The notes: generated by a model from the sequence alone, not told the origin. Positions 11,378-23,831 are shown, counted from the stretch's first letter. The stretch: 64,000 nucleotides of DNA from Mariannaea sp. PMI_226 (GCA_024336345.1 JANFOG010000002.1:2542001-2606000), one strand, 5' to 3'. Translations and numbers: made by a program.

Positions 11378-13488
11378 TCAATGTATCTCCAGCTTTGATT
11401 TAGTTTCCTGAACTGAATCCTCCTGTGGTGCGACAAAAGCCTCCAAGTCAATCCTGAATAAGTTCTCGCCTCGTCTCAGAATTAGTTCCTGACTGTGAGG
11501 ATTGCAGCCAACCTCACCCTTTAATCTTTCAACGTCATAAATTTTCATGTTTTCGTTGTCGTGATGGCCTAAATTTTCAAGGCTAGATAGCTTTCTAGCT
11601 TTGAATCTTAGGGACCTAGATTCATTGGTCGGATACGCCGTAGTATATTCGACGAATAGCTCCAGCCATTGATCCAGCTGGATATTTTGCGTGCTTCCGC
11701 TTCTGACATATTTCCACGGTTCCTTGCTATTGGTTGATTCTTGATCTTCTTCCTTCATTGGCGACTTGGAGGTTTTCTGTTTAGGAGTCAACTGAGCATT
11801 TGACAATATTTCTGGTGTTGTTGACATTGAATGATGCCCAAAATCTCCCGGAACTATAGTATTTCTTGAAGAAGAGTGTATTTCTTCTTCCTCTCCTTCT
11901 TCCTCTTCTTCACCCTCTTCCTCTTCATCTTCCTTTTCTACTTCTTCTAAGCCCTCTTCTTCGGGTATACTTTCAAGCACAGTGGAAACTAATGATATAG
12001 TGGGATTAGTTCTCGTCGAAAATCCCACACTCTCATTCGGGGACTCAAATATAGGCATCTCTTCTCGTAGCATCTCGTGAATCTTGTCAAAGGCTATATC
12101 CTCCAGCTGCGTTATGAACTTTTCGTGATAAGACATGTCGATCAAAAGAGATGGAAGCCTCCAGCCAGAGTATAGCCTTCCGTGTGTTCCAGGTATGATA
12201 TAGTTTGTTTGCTTTGATATGAAAGCGTTACAGAGGTAGCACGCCTCTTTGTTGGACGCAATTACTCTAGGCCGAGGTGAATCTGGATGAGCGTGTAGGT
12301 GCCATATCAACTGGATCTCAGCATGAATTTTGGCCCCCTTCTCAGATCTCTGTAATATATCATTGAAGTCGGGGGCTTTGTTTCGATATGGACCTTTGTT
12401 CTGCTTCTTAGAGATAACAAGTGACGCCCGCTCTGGAATCCAAGCTGAGGTCCGATTATTCGCAATTCGGCGAAGGACACGCAAAAGAGTCGGTGGTTGT
12501 CCGGATCGAAGAGGATAAGAGTGTGAATATGAATCCAATGCCACCTTCACCACTCTGCCTTCCTGGACACTCCGGTACTTCCTGGCCAGCTTAAGTAGTC
12601 TTGATGCTGAGCGTCTGTAGCATGTCATCTTGTGGATTGTGTCGAGAAGAACGGTCTGGTGACCGTCTCCAACTGGTGGTTGTATTTCAACATATGCTTG
12701 ATGAATGAGACTCTTCAGGTTCGGAACCAAAGATACCTGGTAAAAGCCCTCGATAATATCCCCGAGATTCGTGTCTCTACCTGGTGAAGTTTCCGCAAGA
12801 CCGCCAAACTCATCTGCGCGATACGCTCTTAGCTTTTGCTCGAGTTGCTGGACAAGGAATCGGAGTTTATGTACTCCCACTTCGCTCGTTAAACGACTCA
12901 ATCTCCCACTGAATTCCGACAAATGGTTCTCAAATGGGCGTTTGGTTCCGGCCCCTATGAGACGGACACGTTCGAGGATCCTCTTCCGACACATAGATAA
13001 GATGGCTCCAAGAATGTGATATTGGAGAACCTGACGAGAAGCTGTCATAAGACTAAATTGTAAGCTTTTTTTATGCTATTTTAGATTATGGTGGCAGGCC
13101 ACTTGCTCGTTGACGCATTTCTCAGAATGGAGAATATCTCATCAAATCCGACCTTCACTGAGTTCAGATATGTCGAGTCAGAGCTGGTTGTGGCGTTGGC
13201 GGCGACAAGGACTGTGATACCCGTAATGGATTCCTGGGTACAGACAGCAGTAATGCGATCTGGATTGTCTCTGATGCTAGACAAGAATGCGAGAGTCCCA
13301 GTCAGGTGATATTCGTCTCGCAAGGAAAGCATGTAGAATGGTGGTCGAACGCCAGCCTCCTGATCGCTGATGGGGAATCGTTTTGGCGGAGCATGAGCCT
13401 CAGCAAGGCAGGCGAGGAGGGCGATGTCTTCGGTGCATCTTTGCTGGAGTTCGGCACACACAACATCCCGTGCCATTCCTTCTTGCAT
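11378..13488 (-). CDS. OTT_1508-like deaminase-fold protein, function unknown
   Basis: Exon 1 is 13488-13107 and exon 2 is 13041-11378 if a GC-AG intron of 65 nt is used, giving 681 residues. A GT-AG alternative (intron 13102-13053) is also in phase. The core has a HAEIQL motif (about residues 367-372) and a CYLC motif (395-398). This HAE plus CxxC pair is the zinc-binding and catalytic signature of the cytidine-deaminase fold as found in the fungal OTT_1508_deam family. The substrate is not known for these fungal proteins. A very acidic glutamate-rich segment follows the core, then a tail of about 150 residues. It sits alone among housekeeping genes and looks like an accessory insertion. The start codon is uncertain, since an in-frame stop lies just upstream. 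Confidence 0.75.
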
Positions 13489-14627
13489 CTTGCAGTAGTC
13501 GTCGAGTAAGTGTGCTCACACAAGGGCTTTGATTACGGTCGGGAGCATCTATACTACTTCATTGATAATCACGGCGAAATGAAACAGGGAGCAGGAATCA
13601 AGGACAGAGCTAGACAGAGTAATACGATTCCTACTTCATGTTAAGTACTCAACTTGTTCGGGGCTAACACTGCAAAGTGAAAGTGCAATTACAGATGCTC
13701 ACGCAAATGCGCATCTCATCAGCCAACTTCATTTGCCGGGCTGATTCAAGCCGCAGCCAAGGCGTGAGACGTGGTTGGACAGTCGACATGCGGGAGGCCA
13801 GCCAGGATGGCCTCAGCGCGTTAGCAACACAACACAGAAGATGGTTAGAGGGTGGGTAGCAAGGAGAGGGTGCCTAGCAAAATATTCCTTCTAGTTTAGT
13901 ACTATGCATACATGGAATATTTTATACCCTGTTAGTATAGTTGAGTGTGATAAAACACGAGAGATAGTAAGCACCTAGCTTTCCCCAAGATTTTGTAACG
14001 TTATCATCAACTTTATACTTGAATTGTTCTATAAAACCCCCAAGTCAAATCACTCCCTGATCTTGGTTCCCCTTTCTTCTCTTCTCCCCCCCCTGTCTCT
14101 CGTATTGAGCCTATGACAAGTAGGCCATCTAATAATCGCATTCCCAGTATCTCGCCTCTTCCAGGCCAAGTGCCACTCTGAGCGAAAGGAGGCTGAGGCT
14201 ATATATGATGAAGCAGCCAACCGTAGGATCGTGACGCACGCCAACATCCCTTCACTGGAAGGAGGGGAGGGGAAAAAAGTAGGAAATGAAGAAAAAAATA
14301 AAACTTATTACAACCAACACAATGCGTGCCACATCTTCCCTGGCGACACATGATTTTTTTTTGGGGGGGGTCTTGGAAGAGCCAAGTCGGAGAAACATCC
14401 TCCACACGCTTCCTTTTACCATGCAAATCCGGGTATGATATGGCCAAGCCTTTCGCTCTCGTAAAATAACTTTGCCAATATAAACCAAAACGCCTAACCA
14501 TGCAGAAATTGACAATGTTCCTTACGTCGTGTGAAAAAAGAATACAATCCAGGCACCTGATTGTGTTTTGTTCAAAGGGGCGTGATCACGGTCACAGCGG
14601 CGCCGTATTGGGGGGAGGATACGGTCA
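13489..14627. other. Intergenic region between deaminase-fold gene and CHD1
   Basis: This 1.1-kb stretch contains the upstream region of the deaminase-fold gene and the 3' flank of CHD1. It has short pyrimidine runs and a T8G8 junction near 14353-14369. The open frames in it are short and lack family character. I see no gene. Confidence 0.5.
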
Positions 14628-17600
14628 TTACGCGCCGTTCGACTTGGCCGAGTGGGAGCCCGAGCCCTTGTTGCGAGCATGCAATGTACGATACATGTTG
14701 CTCAATCGCTTCCCAGTGACGCTCTTACTAGTGTCGTCCACTGGCCAAAGCGCTGCGAGGAAGTCCCTGTGAAAATATGTAAGCAACTGGCTTCCAAGTA
14801 AAACACGTCTTCTTGTCATATGGGCTTACCAGAAGTTGTCTTTGAGGTTCTCGTCAGCAACAGTGACAGGGAGCTTCTCGTCGAGGAATGTGCCAATCAC
14901 AACCAATTCAACCCCGAAGATGGACGCACGTTCCTTGCTAGACTTGACATTATCCTTTGTCGTGGAAAGAATCCTCTCAAAGTTCTCCCGAACAGGTTTC
15001 AGCAAGAACCAAATCATTGCATCGTTGTCTTTGGCTCTCTGGTCCTTGTCGTCTCCAATCCGTCGGAGTTCATCAAGGCGCCGAAGAGCTTTTGCTCGCC
15101 GCTCGTCCTGTGGCTTCGAGTCCTGGTGACCTCGATCTCTGTCACGATCACGTTCACGTTCACGATCTCGCTCATCGCGGTGTCGATCATGGCGGCGGTC
15201 ATCTCGTCGATCATCTCGCCGGTCTTCCCTGTGGCGGTGTTTGTCATGACGTCTCTCATCCTCATCACGATGTCGACGCTTCTCTATTCGATCTCGCTCA
15301 TCATGTTTAGCAGACCGGCGGTGGTCATCGGCCCTGCGATGCTTAGGGCTGCGACTATCCTCGTGTGACGATTGTTTACGCTTGAACTCGGCCCTGGGAG
15401 TGCCTCGCTCGTCGCTGTAGTTACGCGAGCGGTTATGGTCAGCGACCGCGTGCTCTCGTTCTCTTTCGCGATGCTTCTTGTTCTGGGGAGCTGGGGAGGC
15501 GGTCGAGCTCCCACGATGGCCATTGGTAAGATGCTGCTGTTGCTTCTTATTGTTGCGATGGTGGTTCTCAACCGCCCTCTGGGCAACTCTGTCGTTAGAG
15601 TGTTTTGACACCAGCACAGAGAGTAGGTACTCAGAGCGGCGGACAAGGTGCACGGCACCTGGTGCCTTCATCTTGTCATTACCCTTACTCCTCTCCTCTT
15701 TCTTCTCAACACGATGCTCTTCAAGGAAGAATTTTTCGCCCATCTCCAGTTCAGTATCATCGCGAATTTGAACCCATGCGCCAAAGCCATGTCGATCAAT
15801 GCCTACCAAGAGCATGGCGTCCTCCTTGGCACCCCAGGGGCAACTGTAACTAGCAGCCTTGGTGGCGTCAGGAAGTCGAAAAGACCGCCACTCGGGGTGG
15901 CTCCGAATGACCTTGCGAAGAAGTTGTAGCTGCTTTGGTCGTTCAATCATAGTCTCTGCATTCACCTTCTTCAACTCGCCAAAGTCGATGAGAACGGCTT
16001 TTCTGTCTTTCTTTGTCAGACTCTTGCCCATCTTCTGCTCCTCCTCAAGAAGCTTTGCAAAGTTGTCATCCACTGCATTCTTGGCAGCGTTGATGAAGTC
16101 ATCCAGGACTGATTTGACAAATTCCTGGTCTCGCTCTCCCAACTTGGCTTCTTTGATGATGTCCTCAGCCCGGTCATCCATTGAGCCGAAGCGAAAATAG
16201 GCCTTGATGAGATTGCGTTGCTCCTTGGGCGAAAGAGGGCGCTTGGGATCTCGCAGGAGAGCTCGCTGTTCTTCCTGTTCTTGTTGTTGTTCTCTCTGTC
16301 GCTTCTTAAGTCGATCCGCTCTGTCCGTCTCCCGATTCCGACTCTTCACGGCAGCTCGCCGAGGCGCACTCTCCGCAGCAAGCTTAGCGATGTACTCCTC
16401 ATTTTGCTTCTTTTCTTCCTCTGCCTTGATCTCAGCAAGTTTATCAGCAGGGATGATTTGATCCCAGTCCAGATTAATGTCGTCCACTTTGACATCAGTA
16501 ATCTGCATGAAATTGTCCCAATCAATGCCACCGCTGCTCAAGTTGATCTTGTCATCAACCTTGGTTTTGGTGACTTCGGCATTTTCAAGGATCGAATCGA
16601 TATCCAGTTGCTCTAGGCGCTGCTGGTTGCCGCTCTGCTCAAACATCTTGGACGAGCGCATCTTCAAGACCATTTGAATGTCTTCAGATGAGGAAGGCCC
16701 ATCGGTCTTCAAGCCCTTTTTATTGAGTTCCGCTTGGAGGGATGCCTTATCATCATCCGTAACGCCGGCTTGAATGGTCAAGTACTCGAGGAGAAGTTTG
16801 TTACGAGCTCGCTCCAAAACTTCTTCCTCGACGGTCTCCTTGGAAACCAGACGATAGATGTTGACTGGTCGCTTCTGTCCAATACGATGGGCTCTGGCCA
16901 TGGCCTGCAAATCTGCCTGTGGGTTCCAATCTGAGTCGAAAATGATGACAGTATCTGCAGTCATCAAATTGATTCCCAACCCACCAGCTCGAGTGGACAG
17001 AAGGAAGCAAAAGTCTTCACTGTCCTCTGCGTTGAAATGGTTGATTGCCATACGTCGAGGACCAGCCGCGATGGTGCCATCTAGCCTCTGGAACTTGTAT
17101 CCTCGCAAAGATAGATAATCTCCCAGAATGTCCAGCATCTTGACCATCTGACTGAAGATAAGCACACGATGGCCATCCTTCTTGAGCTTTGTCAGAAGTT
17201 GATCTAGCAACATCATCTTTCCACTACTCGCGATCAGACCCTTGATCTGGTCTTCACGTCGAGTGCTGCCAGCAAGCACCTTTTCCTCGGCACCTGGGAA
17301 CATGTATGGATGATTGCTGATCTTTTTTAATTCCATCATGATGTTGAGCAGTGAGTTCTTGTGGCCGTTGGTTGCATCACACAGAGCTGTGTAATTGCGT
17401 GTGAGGATATTCTTGTAGTATTCCAACTGGACATCGGAAAGCTCAACTCGAATAATCTTTTCTGTCTTGGGGGGAAGATCCGACTCTACAGTCTCCTTTG
17501 TTCTCCTGAGGATGTATGGTGCAATGGCTTTATGGAGGTCTTGAAGCTTTTCCTGTGCATCAACAGCAGACAGTGAGTCCAAGTCCTCATCGATGTTAAC

Positions 17601-19697
17601 TTTGCCAGGATTCAGAAAGTCAAGCAGGGCTGACAACTCAGCCAAATTGTTCTGGATAGGTGTTCCGGTAATCAATACTTTGCATGGAATGCCGAAGCTC
17701 ACCAAGCGACCATATAATTGTGAGTCTCGGTTTTTGAGGCGGTGAGCCTCATCAACAGCGAGCGCCTGCCACTTGATTGACTGCAAAAACTGCCAATCCT
17801 GAAGAATGAACTCGTAAGAGGTGACTAGGACATTGAACTTGGGCTTCTTTGGGTTGCCATCCACGAGCAGCTCATGCTCCCGAATGATACTTCGCGCATC
17901 TTCTGGTCCCAAATAGACCACGTAGTTTAGATCAGGAGACCAGTTATTGAAGGTATCACACCATGCGGGGATGACACTTAGGGGGGCAACCACAAGTGAA
18001 GGGCCCTCCTGGTGGCGAGCATTGCGCAGCCAGCTAAGGAATGACACTGTCTGCACCGTCTTGCCAAGACCCATTTCATCGGCCAAAATCACATTGTTAC
18101 CCCGAGTCCAATTGAGACAAAGAAAGTTGAGGCCTCTCAACTGGAAGTTTCGGAGCTCACCAAACTTAATGTAGTCTGGCTGGCTCTCAAGCTTCGTCAT
18201 CCTTGACCGGGTATCGGGATTAGTCTCTTTGCGATCTGATTGCCATGAACGAGAGGCCCGGTCAAGATACTGATCGATCTTGTCTTGGAATTGGGCACTG
18301 ATATCGGCGGCCACCTCCCATGTACACTCTTCATATGTGAGACCCTTCCATTTCACGAAGTATTCGTCGTCTTCTTCGCCGTCTCTGACGGCAACGACTC
18401 TCTCGACTTTGGTATAGTCCTCGTACGCTTCTTCTTCTCGTTCCCGATCAAGAAAGAATTGCTCCTTGGTCTCCGGAGGGATGTCCTCGCCAAATCGGAT
18501 ATCCAGCTCTTGATCTACAAGTTTACGGAAGTAATTCTCCACTCTCCTAAACCCACGAAGATTTCGCAACTCGTCGAGTGTCTCCCAGGTATCGTGCAGA
18601 TGCGACTTGCCCTGCCATTTTATGAAGTACTCAAAGTCGCTACGACTGGAGTCATACGCCAGTTCAAGGCCATCTTTTAGCCGGTGACGCATCACCTTTT
18701 CGATATAGGGAGAATCATCCACGTAATCGGCGACATAGTGGGAAGGGGCAAGTTCATCTTCGTCATCTTCTTCCTCAAAATCGCTCTCCTCGTAGGCACC
18801 TTGTTGGACCTGCGCGGCTCGGCGGCTAGACCAACGTTTTTCAGCGTATGCCAACGTTGGCTGTGCTTCACGTTGTAGTCTGGCTTTCTTTTGTTGACTT
18901 TTTGCCCGAGCCCCGCCATATGTGTCTGAATCGGAATCTGAGTCGTTCGTCGAAGCTCGCAATATCGGTGTACCAATCTTCGAAGCTATGCGAGGGTCAG
19001 TGGGGGCTATTCTGGAAAGTACGGTATCGATCACAGTAGATTGAGAGATAAGCTTACCAGGCTGAGAAGTCTCGACGCGTCGTCGTTTGGTTGTACGACG
19101 ATTGACGGGGGCCACATCAGAATCTGACTCGGACTCAACCTAGAATATCTGTGTTAGTTAATACGCTCGAGGCAAGGAATGTATCGGCGACGACATACGA
19201 TTTTACGCTGTTCTCGGGGTCGGGTCTGCGGACACGAGTTAGCAAATACAATGACATGACTGTGTGGGGGAGAAATTTTCAACTCGTACACTTCGTCGCA
19301 AGCCGTAAAGCTCTGGATTGGCTTTGATATATTCGTCTTCTCCGATAGGTGCCTTGCGCTTGGAGGTCCTATTAGAGTCGGTAGAGCTGGCACGCTGCTC
19401 AACTGCGTTATCGTTCTGGGATGGTGCACTCTCTTCCATATCGAAATCGGCATCATCAGACGCGTTATCCTCACTTGACTGTTCGCTCTCCGACATCTGA
19501 ACATCATCGTGCGCGAGGTTTGATTCATTGTTCGCATCGTCCGATGGCGACGGGGATGATCGGTCTAGGGGAGAGTTGTCGGCCTCGGGTGAGTCATTAT
19601 CGTCCATGTGGCCGCTGGCATCGAAATTCGAGTCGATTCCATCATCGGGCGACAAGTGTCCATTAGAATGAACCCCTATAGTAGGGGTGGACATCAT
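14628..19697 (-). CDS. CHD1: Chromodomain helicase DNA-binding protein CHD1
   Basis: Five exons (19697-19290, 19225-19199, 19139-19058, 18985-14830, 14766-14628) assemble to 1603 residues. The acidic N terminus is followed by two chromodomains (FIKWQGKSH and YFVKWKGLTYEECTW), a Snf2 ATPase with Walker A in DEMGLGKT (about 475-482), DEAH at about 584, and a C-terminal helicase lobe ending in ARAHRIGQKR. A SANT/SLIDE-like DNA-binding part follows, then an Arg/Asp/Glu low-complexity tract and a conserved C-terminal domain. CHD1 spaces nucleosomes over transcribed genes. Exon 2 is only 27 nt. The 72-nt intron 19057-18986 is free of stops and divisible by three, so an automatic model could retain it. 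The last exon, behind a 62-nt GTAAGC intron, restores the family end FLAALWPV. Confidence 0.93.
18986..19057 (-). other. In-frame 72-nt intron of CHD1
   Basis: The segment has a GTAAGC donor, a CTGAC branch-like site and a CATAG acceptor. Its length is a multiple of three and it contains no in-frame stop, so retention would insert 24 residues. Removal joins SQP to ASKIG cleanly. Confidence 0.75.
19199..19225 (-). other. 27-nt microexon of CHD1
   Basis: Nine codons (TRPREQRKI) lie between a CCGCAG acceptor and a GTATGT donor, both in phase 0. They complete the family stretch that links GLRRS to VESESDSD. Confidence 0.8.
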
Positions 19698-21713
19698 GGC
19701 GGCGTTGGCAGAGTGTGCCTACTCGTGACGCGACGACGTTAGCAGGTAGTCTTCAGGCAAGGCAGTTCTGGATGAGGGATTAACGGCATGATACGGGTCC
19801 AGCGACTTAAAACGACCTGGAGCATGGCAAGAAAATCCAATGGAAGATGGAAATAGTCTACTTGTCGCATCCGGCGCGAGTTGTTGATGGCAAGGCTGAT
19901 ATCAAGCCTATACCGCAATTGGGGAGACCAGGCGGCCACGGCAAGAACCAGCATGCCACAGACGCGTCAAGAGTGACGGGAAGCATTGGATCCATCATGA
20001 AAATGCATCGGCTTCCATATGTATGTACATCGGAGGTTATAATCGCGACTTACACGGCCGGAGTCGAGACGGGGATCGGCAACGGTCGACAGACGAACCA
20101 GCACCAGTAGGAAGCAACAGCAAGGGGGAAGAAAGACGAGGACAACCTACAAATTAGTCATAGATGGAGATTTTGTAGAGTCTTAGATCTATGAGAAGTG
20201 GAAGCCCGTCCGTGGGAACTTGGCCGGATCGGAGGACGGACTGGGGGTCGCAGTGGTTGAGGTGTGAAGGAGACGGCGGGAATGTCACAAAATGCACTGG
20301 TGGAGAGCAGGAAAGAATTGGATGCACGGGGTGAAGGTCCGAAAGCACGGCCGGGTTTCAAAGCCAGGCCTGTTCTGATTGGGCCACGCTGGGGGTTATT
20401 AAGGATCACGTGATGTGTTGAAGTTCTTCAACCACCTGTCCTATCAACTGTGAGTTCACCACCAAAATGAACCGCGAACCTTGGTCATGACTTGTGTAAT
20501 TGGACTGGAAAAAAAAAATCATACAAGTTGAAGTTTACTTGGTCTACATCTTCCAGGCGTGATACGGTTTTTACAGTCTGCTAAATGAGGATTTTTCATG
20601 GCATTGATCATTTCTATCAATGGCATCTTGATCTACTTAACTGTCTGTTAGCGTGAAGTATTGCAGGTAGGCTATGATTGAGTCTGGTTCATCCTACCCT
20701 ACTGCATCATAAACCTCCGATGATTAAACAGATATAAGTAGCCAGGTACACCATTTTAGTGTCGAAAATTGTAGCAACAGAGCTAGAGGTTTTACTCGTT
20801 CAAGAGTTTTTTTTTTTCTTCTAGGAGAAAGCATGATCGTCCCTGGAAAGAAAAACAAATCAAGCTACTTCTAATCTTCTTTTTTTCAGTAACTTGACCT
20901 GTCTGAGGTTCTTCCCTCCGTAGATAGCTAGGTGGTTCACTGTCACGATATGTCTAGCATTGTTCATCTTCCCATCCCCCAACTAATTCGGACATGGCCT
21001 GTCTATTTTCGACTGCATGGGCTGACACGTAGCCTAGGTACTCGTCCTCATTACGATATAGAGTGTCTGGGTGATAGCCATGTGGACTGACGAACAAGCA
21101 GCCACGATATATATCACAAGGGAATTGGGCGAGCAAAAAAAAAAAAAAAAGGGACCACAGCCACCTTGATCCACGCTGTCGAGGGGATGTCACACAACTG
21201 CACGCGCTGTTCCACAACCGTGACAGAAAAAAAACTGCTGGAAGTCTACCGCAGAGAAGAGACAGCGAAGGCGCATTACATACATAGTATCTTGGTACGA
21301 TACGGCAAGTTAGTGCTGATAGAAAGGATAGGTTGCGGTATAACTAGTTTTGCAGGAAAAAGTACATCGAGAGAAGCTGAAACCCTAACATACTCGTGGT
21401 CTTTGGTGATCAGGCTTGGGCTTTGCTGGCCCACTATTGACTACTGCCCCGCCAGAGCGGACGATTCACGAGACGAGAAAAATTGATGACCACGCACATC
21501 CTCTTTTGTATGCACACCAGACTGGATATGTACAGGAGAAGGTGCAGTTATTATTAGCTTGCAGCTTCCCTTCCTTGGAGATTTGACTTTCATTTTCCTG
21601 TTCCCACTTTTTCCACGAGAAAATCCAATACAAAAAAAAAAACCTCCCAGAAACACCACCCCGCACTCGTTTGGACTGCTCTGCTGTGCTCTGTGTCCTT
21701 ACCAGCTGCAAAC
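19698..21713. promoter_or_regulatory. Divergent intergenic region CHD1 / RLI1
   Basis: About 2 kb separates the start codons of two outward-pointing genes. It contains an ACGCGT box (19962-19967), poly(A) and poly(T) runs (for example 21136-21151) and a CCTAGGTA word at 21033-21040. The stretch just before RLI1 is pyrimidine-rich, typical of strong fungal promoters. No additional gene could be supported. Confidence 0.55.
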
Positions 21714-23831
21714 ATGTCGGACAAGCTTACCCGGTATGTAAATGCATTCAGATCATGTCCAAGCTGGACTAGACTGCCAGGCCACGGCAAAAAACTAACA
21801 CCACTGCTTTTAGTATCGCCATTGTCAATAGCGACAAGGTTCGTTTGCGCGCCTGATTCATGGTCGACTTTACCCCGCCGAAAAAAAAAAAGATTACTGA
21901 CGCCTGTCTTTCAGTGTCGCCCTCGGAAATGCCGTCAAGAGTGCAAAAAGTCTTGCCCCGTCGTCCGAAGCGGAAAGCTCTGCATTGAAGTTTCTCCCTC
22001 CGATCGTCTTGCCTTCATCTCCGAGTCGCTCTGCATTGGTTGTGGTATCTGCCCTAAGAAGTGTCCCTTCGAGGCCATCACCATCATCAACTTGCCCACC
22101 AATCTCGAGAGCCAGGTCACCCACCGATATGGCCCCAACAGCTTTAAGCTGCATCGTTTGCCGATGCCCCGACCTGGACAGGTCCTCGGTCTTGTTGGAA
22201 CCAACGGTATCGGAAAGAGTACTGCCCTGAAGATTCTCAGCGGAAAGCTCAAGCCTAACCTGGGCCGTCATGACAATCCTCCCGACTGGGAGGACGTGAT
22301 TAAGCATTTCCGTGGTTCCGAACTGCAGAGTATGTGACCTAGTACAACAAGAAACAAAACAAACATCATTTCCTGACCTTGCACTAATAACCTACTTCAG
22401 ACTACTTCACCAAGCTTCTTGAAGATGACCTGAAGGCCGTCGTCAAGCCTCAGTATGTGGACCAGATCCCCAAGGCCGTCCGAGGGCCCAACAAGAGCGT
22501 GCGCCACCTCATTGAGAGCCGTGCTAGCCTTGGAAACCAAAAGGAGATTGCCAGCGCTCTTGAGCTTAACCACATCATGGATCGAGACGTCAACCTTCTT
22601 TCAGGTGGTGAGCTCCAGCGATTCGCCATTGGAACCGTCTGTGTCCAGAAGGCCGATGTCTACATGTTCGATGAGCCCTCCTCCTACCTTGATGTCAAGC
22701 AGCGACTTAGCGCTGCCGCCGTCATTCGTTCTCTCCTCCGTGACGATGACTACATCATCGTTGTCGAGCACGATTTGTCTGTTCTGGATTACCTCTCCGA
22801 CTACATTTGCGTTCTCTATGGAAAGCCTGCCGTCTATGGTGTCGTCACCATGCCTTACTCCGTCCGTGAAGGTATCAACATCTTCCTCGACGGCCACATT
22901 CCCACCGAAAACTTGCGATTCCGTGACGAGTCCCTGACTTTCCGTATTGCCGAGGGCACTGATGACTTTGCTATTGACAAGTCTCGCGCCTTCAAGTACC
23001 CCAAGATGGAGAAGACTCTTGGAAACTTCACGCTCAACATTGACACTGGCGACTTTACCGACTCTGAAATTATCGTCATGATGGGTGAGAACGGTACCGG
23101 CAAGACCACCTTCTGTCGACTTTTGGCTGGTGCTCTGAAGCCTGACAGCAAGGCTTCCATTCCCGAAATGAGGATTAGCATGAAGCCCCAGACCATCACT
23201 CCCAAGTTCGATGGAACTGTTCGCCAGCTCTTCTTCAAGAAGATCAAGCAGGCGTTCCTCTCTCCCCAATTCCAGACTGATGTCGTCAAGCCCCTCAAGC
23301 TCGATGACTTCATTGACCAAGAAGTCAAGAACTTGTCCGGTGGTGAATTGCAACGTGTTGCCATTGTTCTGGCCCTTGGTATCCCCGCTGATATCTACCT
23401 TATCGATGAGCCCTCCGCCTACCTCGATTCCGAGCAGCGTATCATCGCCTCGCGTGTTATCAAGCGATACATTATGCACTCCAAGAAGACCGCCTTCATT
23501 GTCGAGCACGATTTCATTATGGCTACCTACCTTGCTGACCGTGTCATTGTCTTCGATGGTCAGCCCGGTATCAATGCTCATGCCAATGCTCCCGAGTCCC
23601 TCCTCACTGGTTGCAACTCTTTCTTGAAGAACCTCGACGTAACCTTCCGTCGCGATCCCACCAACTATCGACCTCGTATCAACAAGCCGGGCTCTCAGTT
23701 AGACCAGGAGCAGAAGTTGGGCGGAAACTACGTACGTTTTACATTGCTTTATCCTTTTATCTCACTTGAAGTTTTAGCTAACACCATCCAAATAGTTCTT
23801 TTTGGAAGAGAACCCTGAAGCCAAGAGCTAA
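21714..23831 (+). CDS. RLI1: Ribosome recycling ATPase RLI1 / ABCE1
   Basis: Exons 21714-21733, 21814-21838, 21915-22329, 22401-23731 and 23796-23831 give 608 residues, exactly the yeast length. Two ferredoxin-like iron-sulfur cluster regions open the protein: C16, C21, C25, C29, then [12 protein letters not shown]. Two ABC domains follow with Walker A motifs GTNGIGKS and GENGTGKT, two LSGGELQR signatures, and Walker B plus D-loop DEPSSYLD and DEPSAYLD. Rli1 splits 80S or post-termination ribosomes with eRF1 or Dom34 and assists initiation and ribosome export in the cytosol and nucleus. The first two exons are 20 and 25 nt, so the start is easily lost by gene finders. Codon choice is strongly biased to C-ending codons, as expected for high expression. 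Confidence 0.97.
21814..21838 (+). other. 25-nt microexon of RLI1
   Basis: This exon lies between a TTTTAG acceptor and a GTTCGT donor. It encodes the IAIVNSDK segment that precedes the first iron-sulfur cysteine, and its phase (1+24) fits both neighbours. Confidence 0.85.

Noticed and set aside
13677..13859. 60-codon open frame between the deaminase-fold gene and CHD1
   Set aside because: Too short, no family features, and no plausible splice partners.
15014..15368. Repetitive open frames antisense or shifted within CHD1
   Set aside because: They read the RD/RE coding repeat in the wrong frame.
22601..23581. 326-codon open frame antisense to RLI1
   Set aside because: It is a by-product of the strong codon bias of RLI1; every conserved RLI1 motif lies on the other strand.
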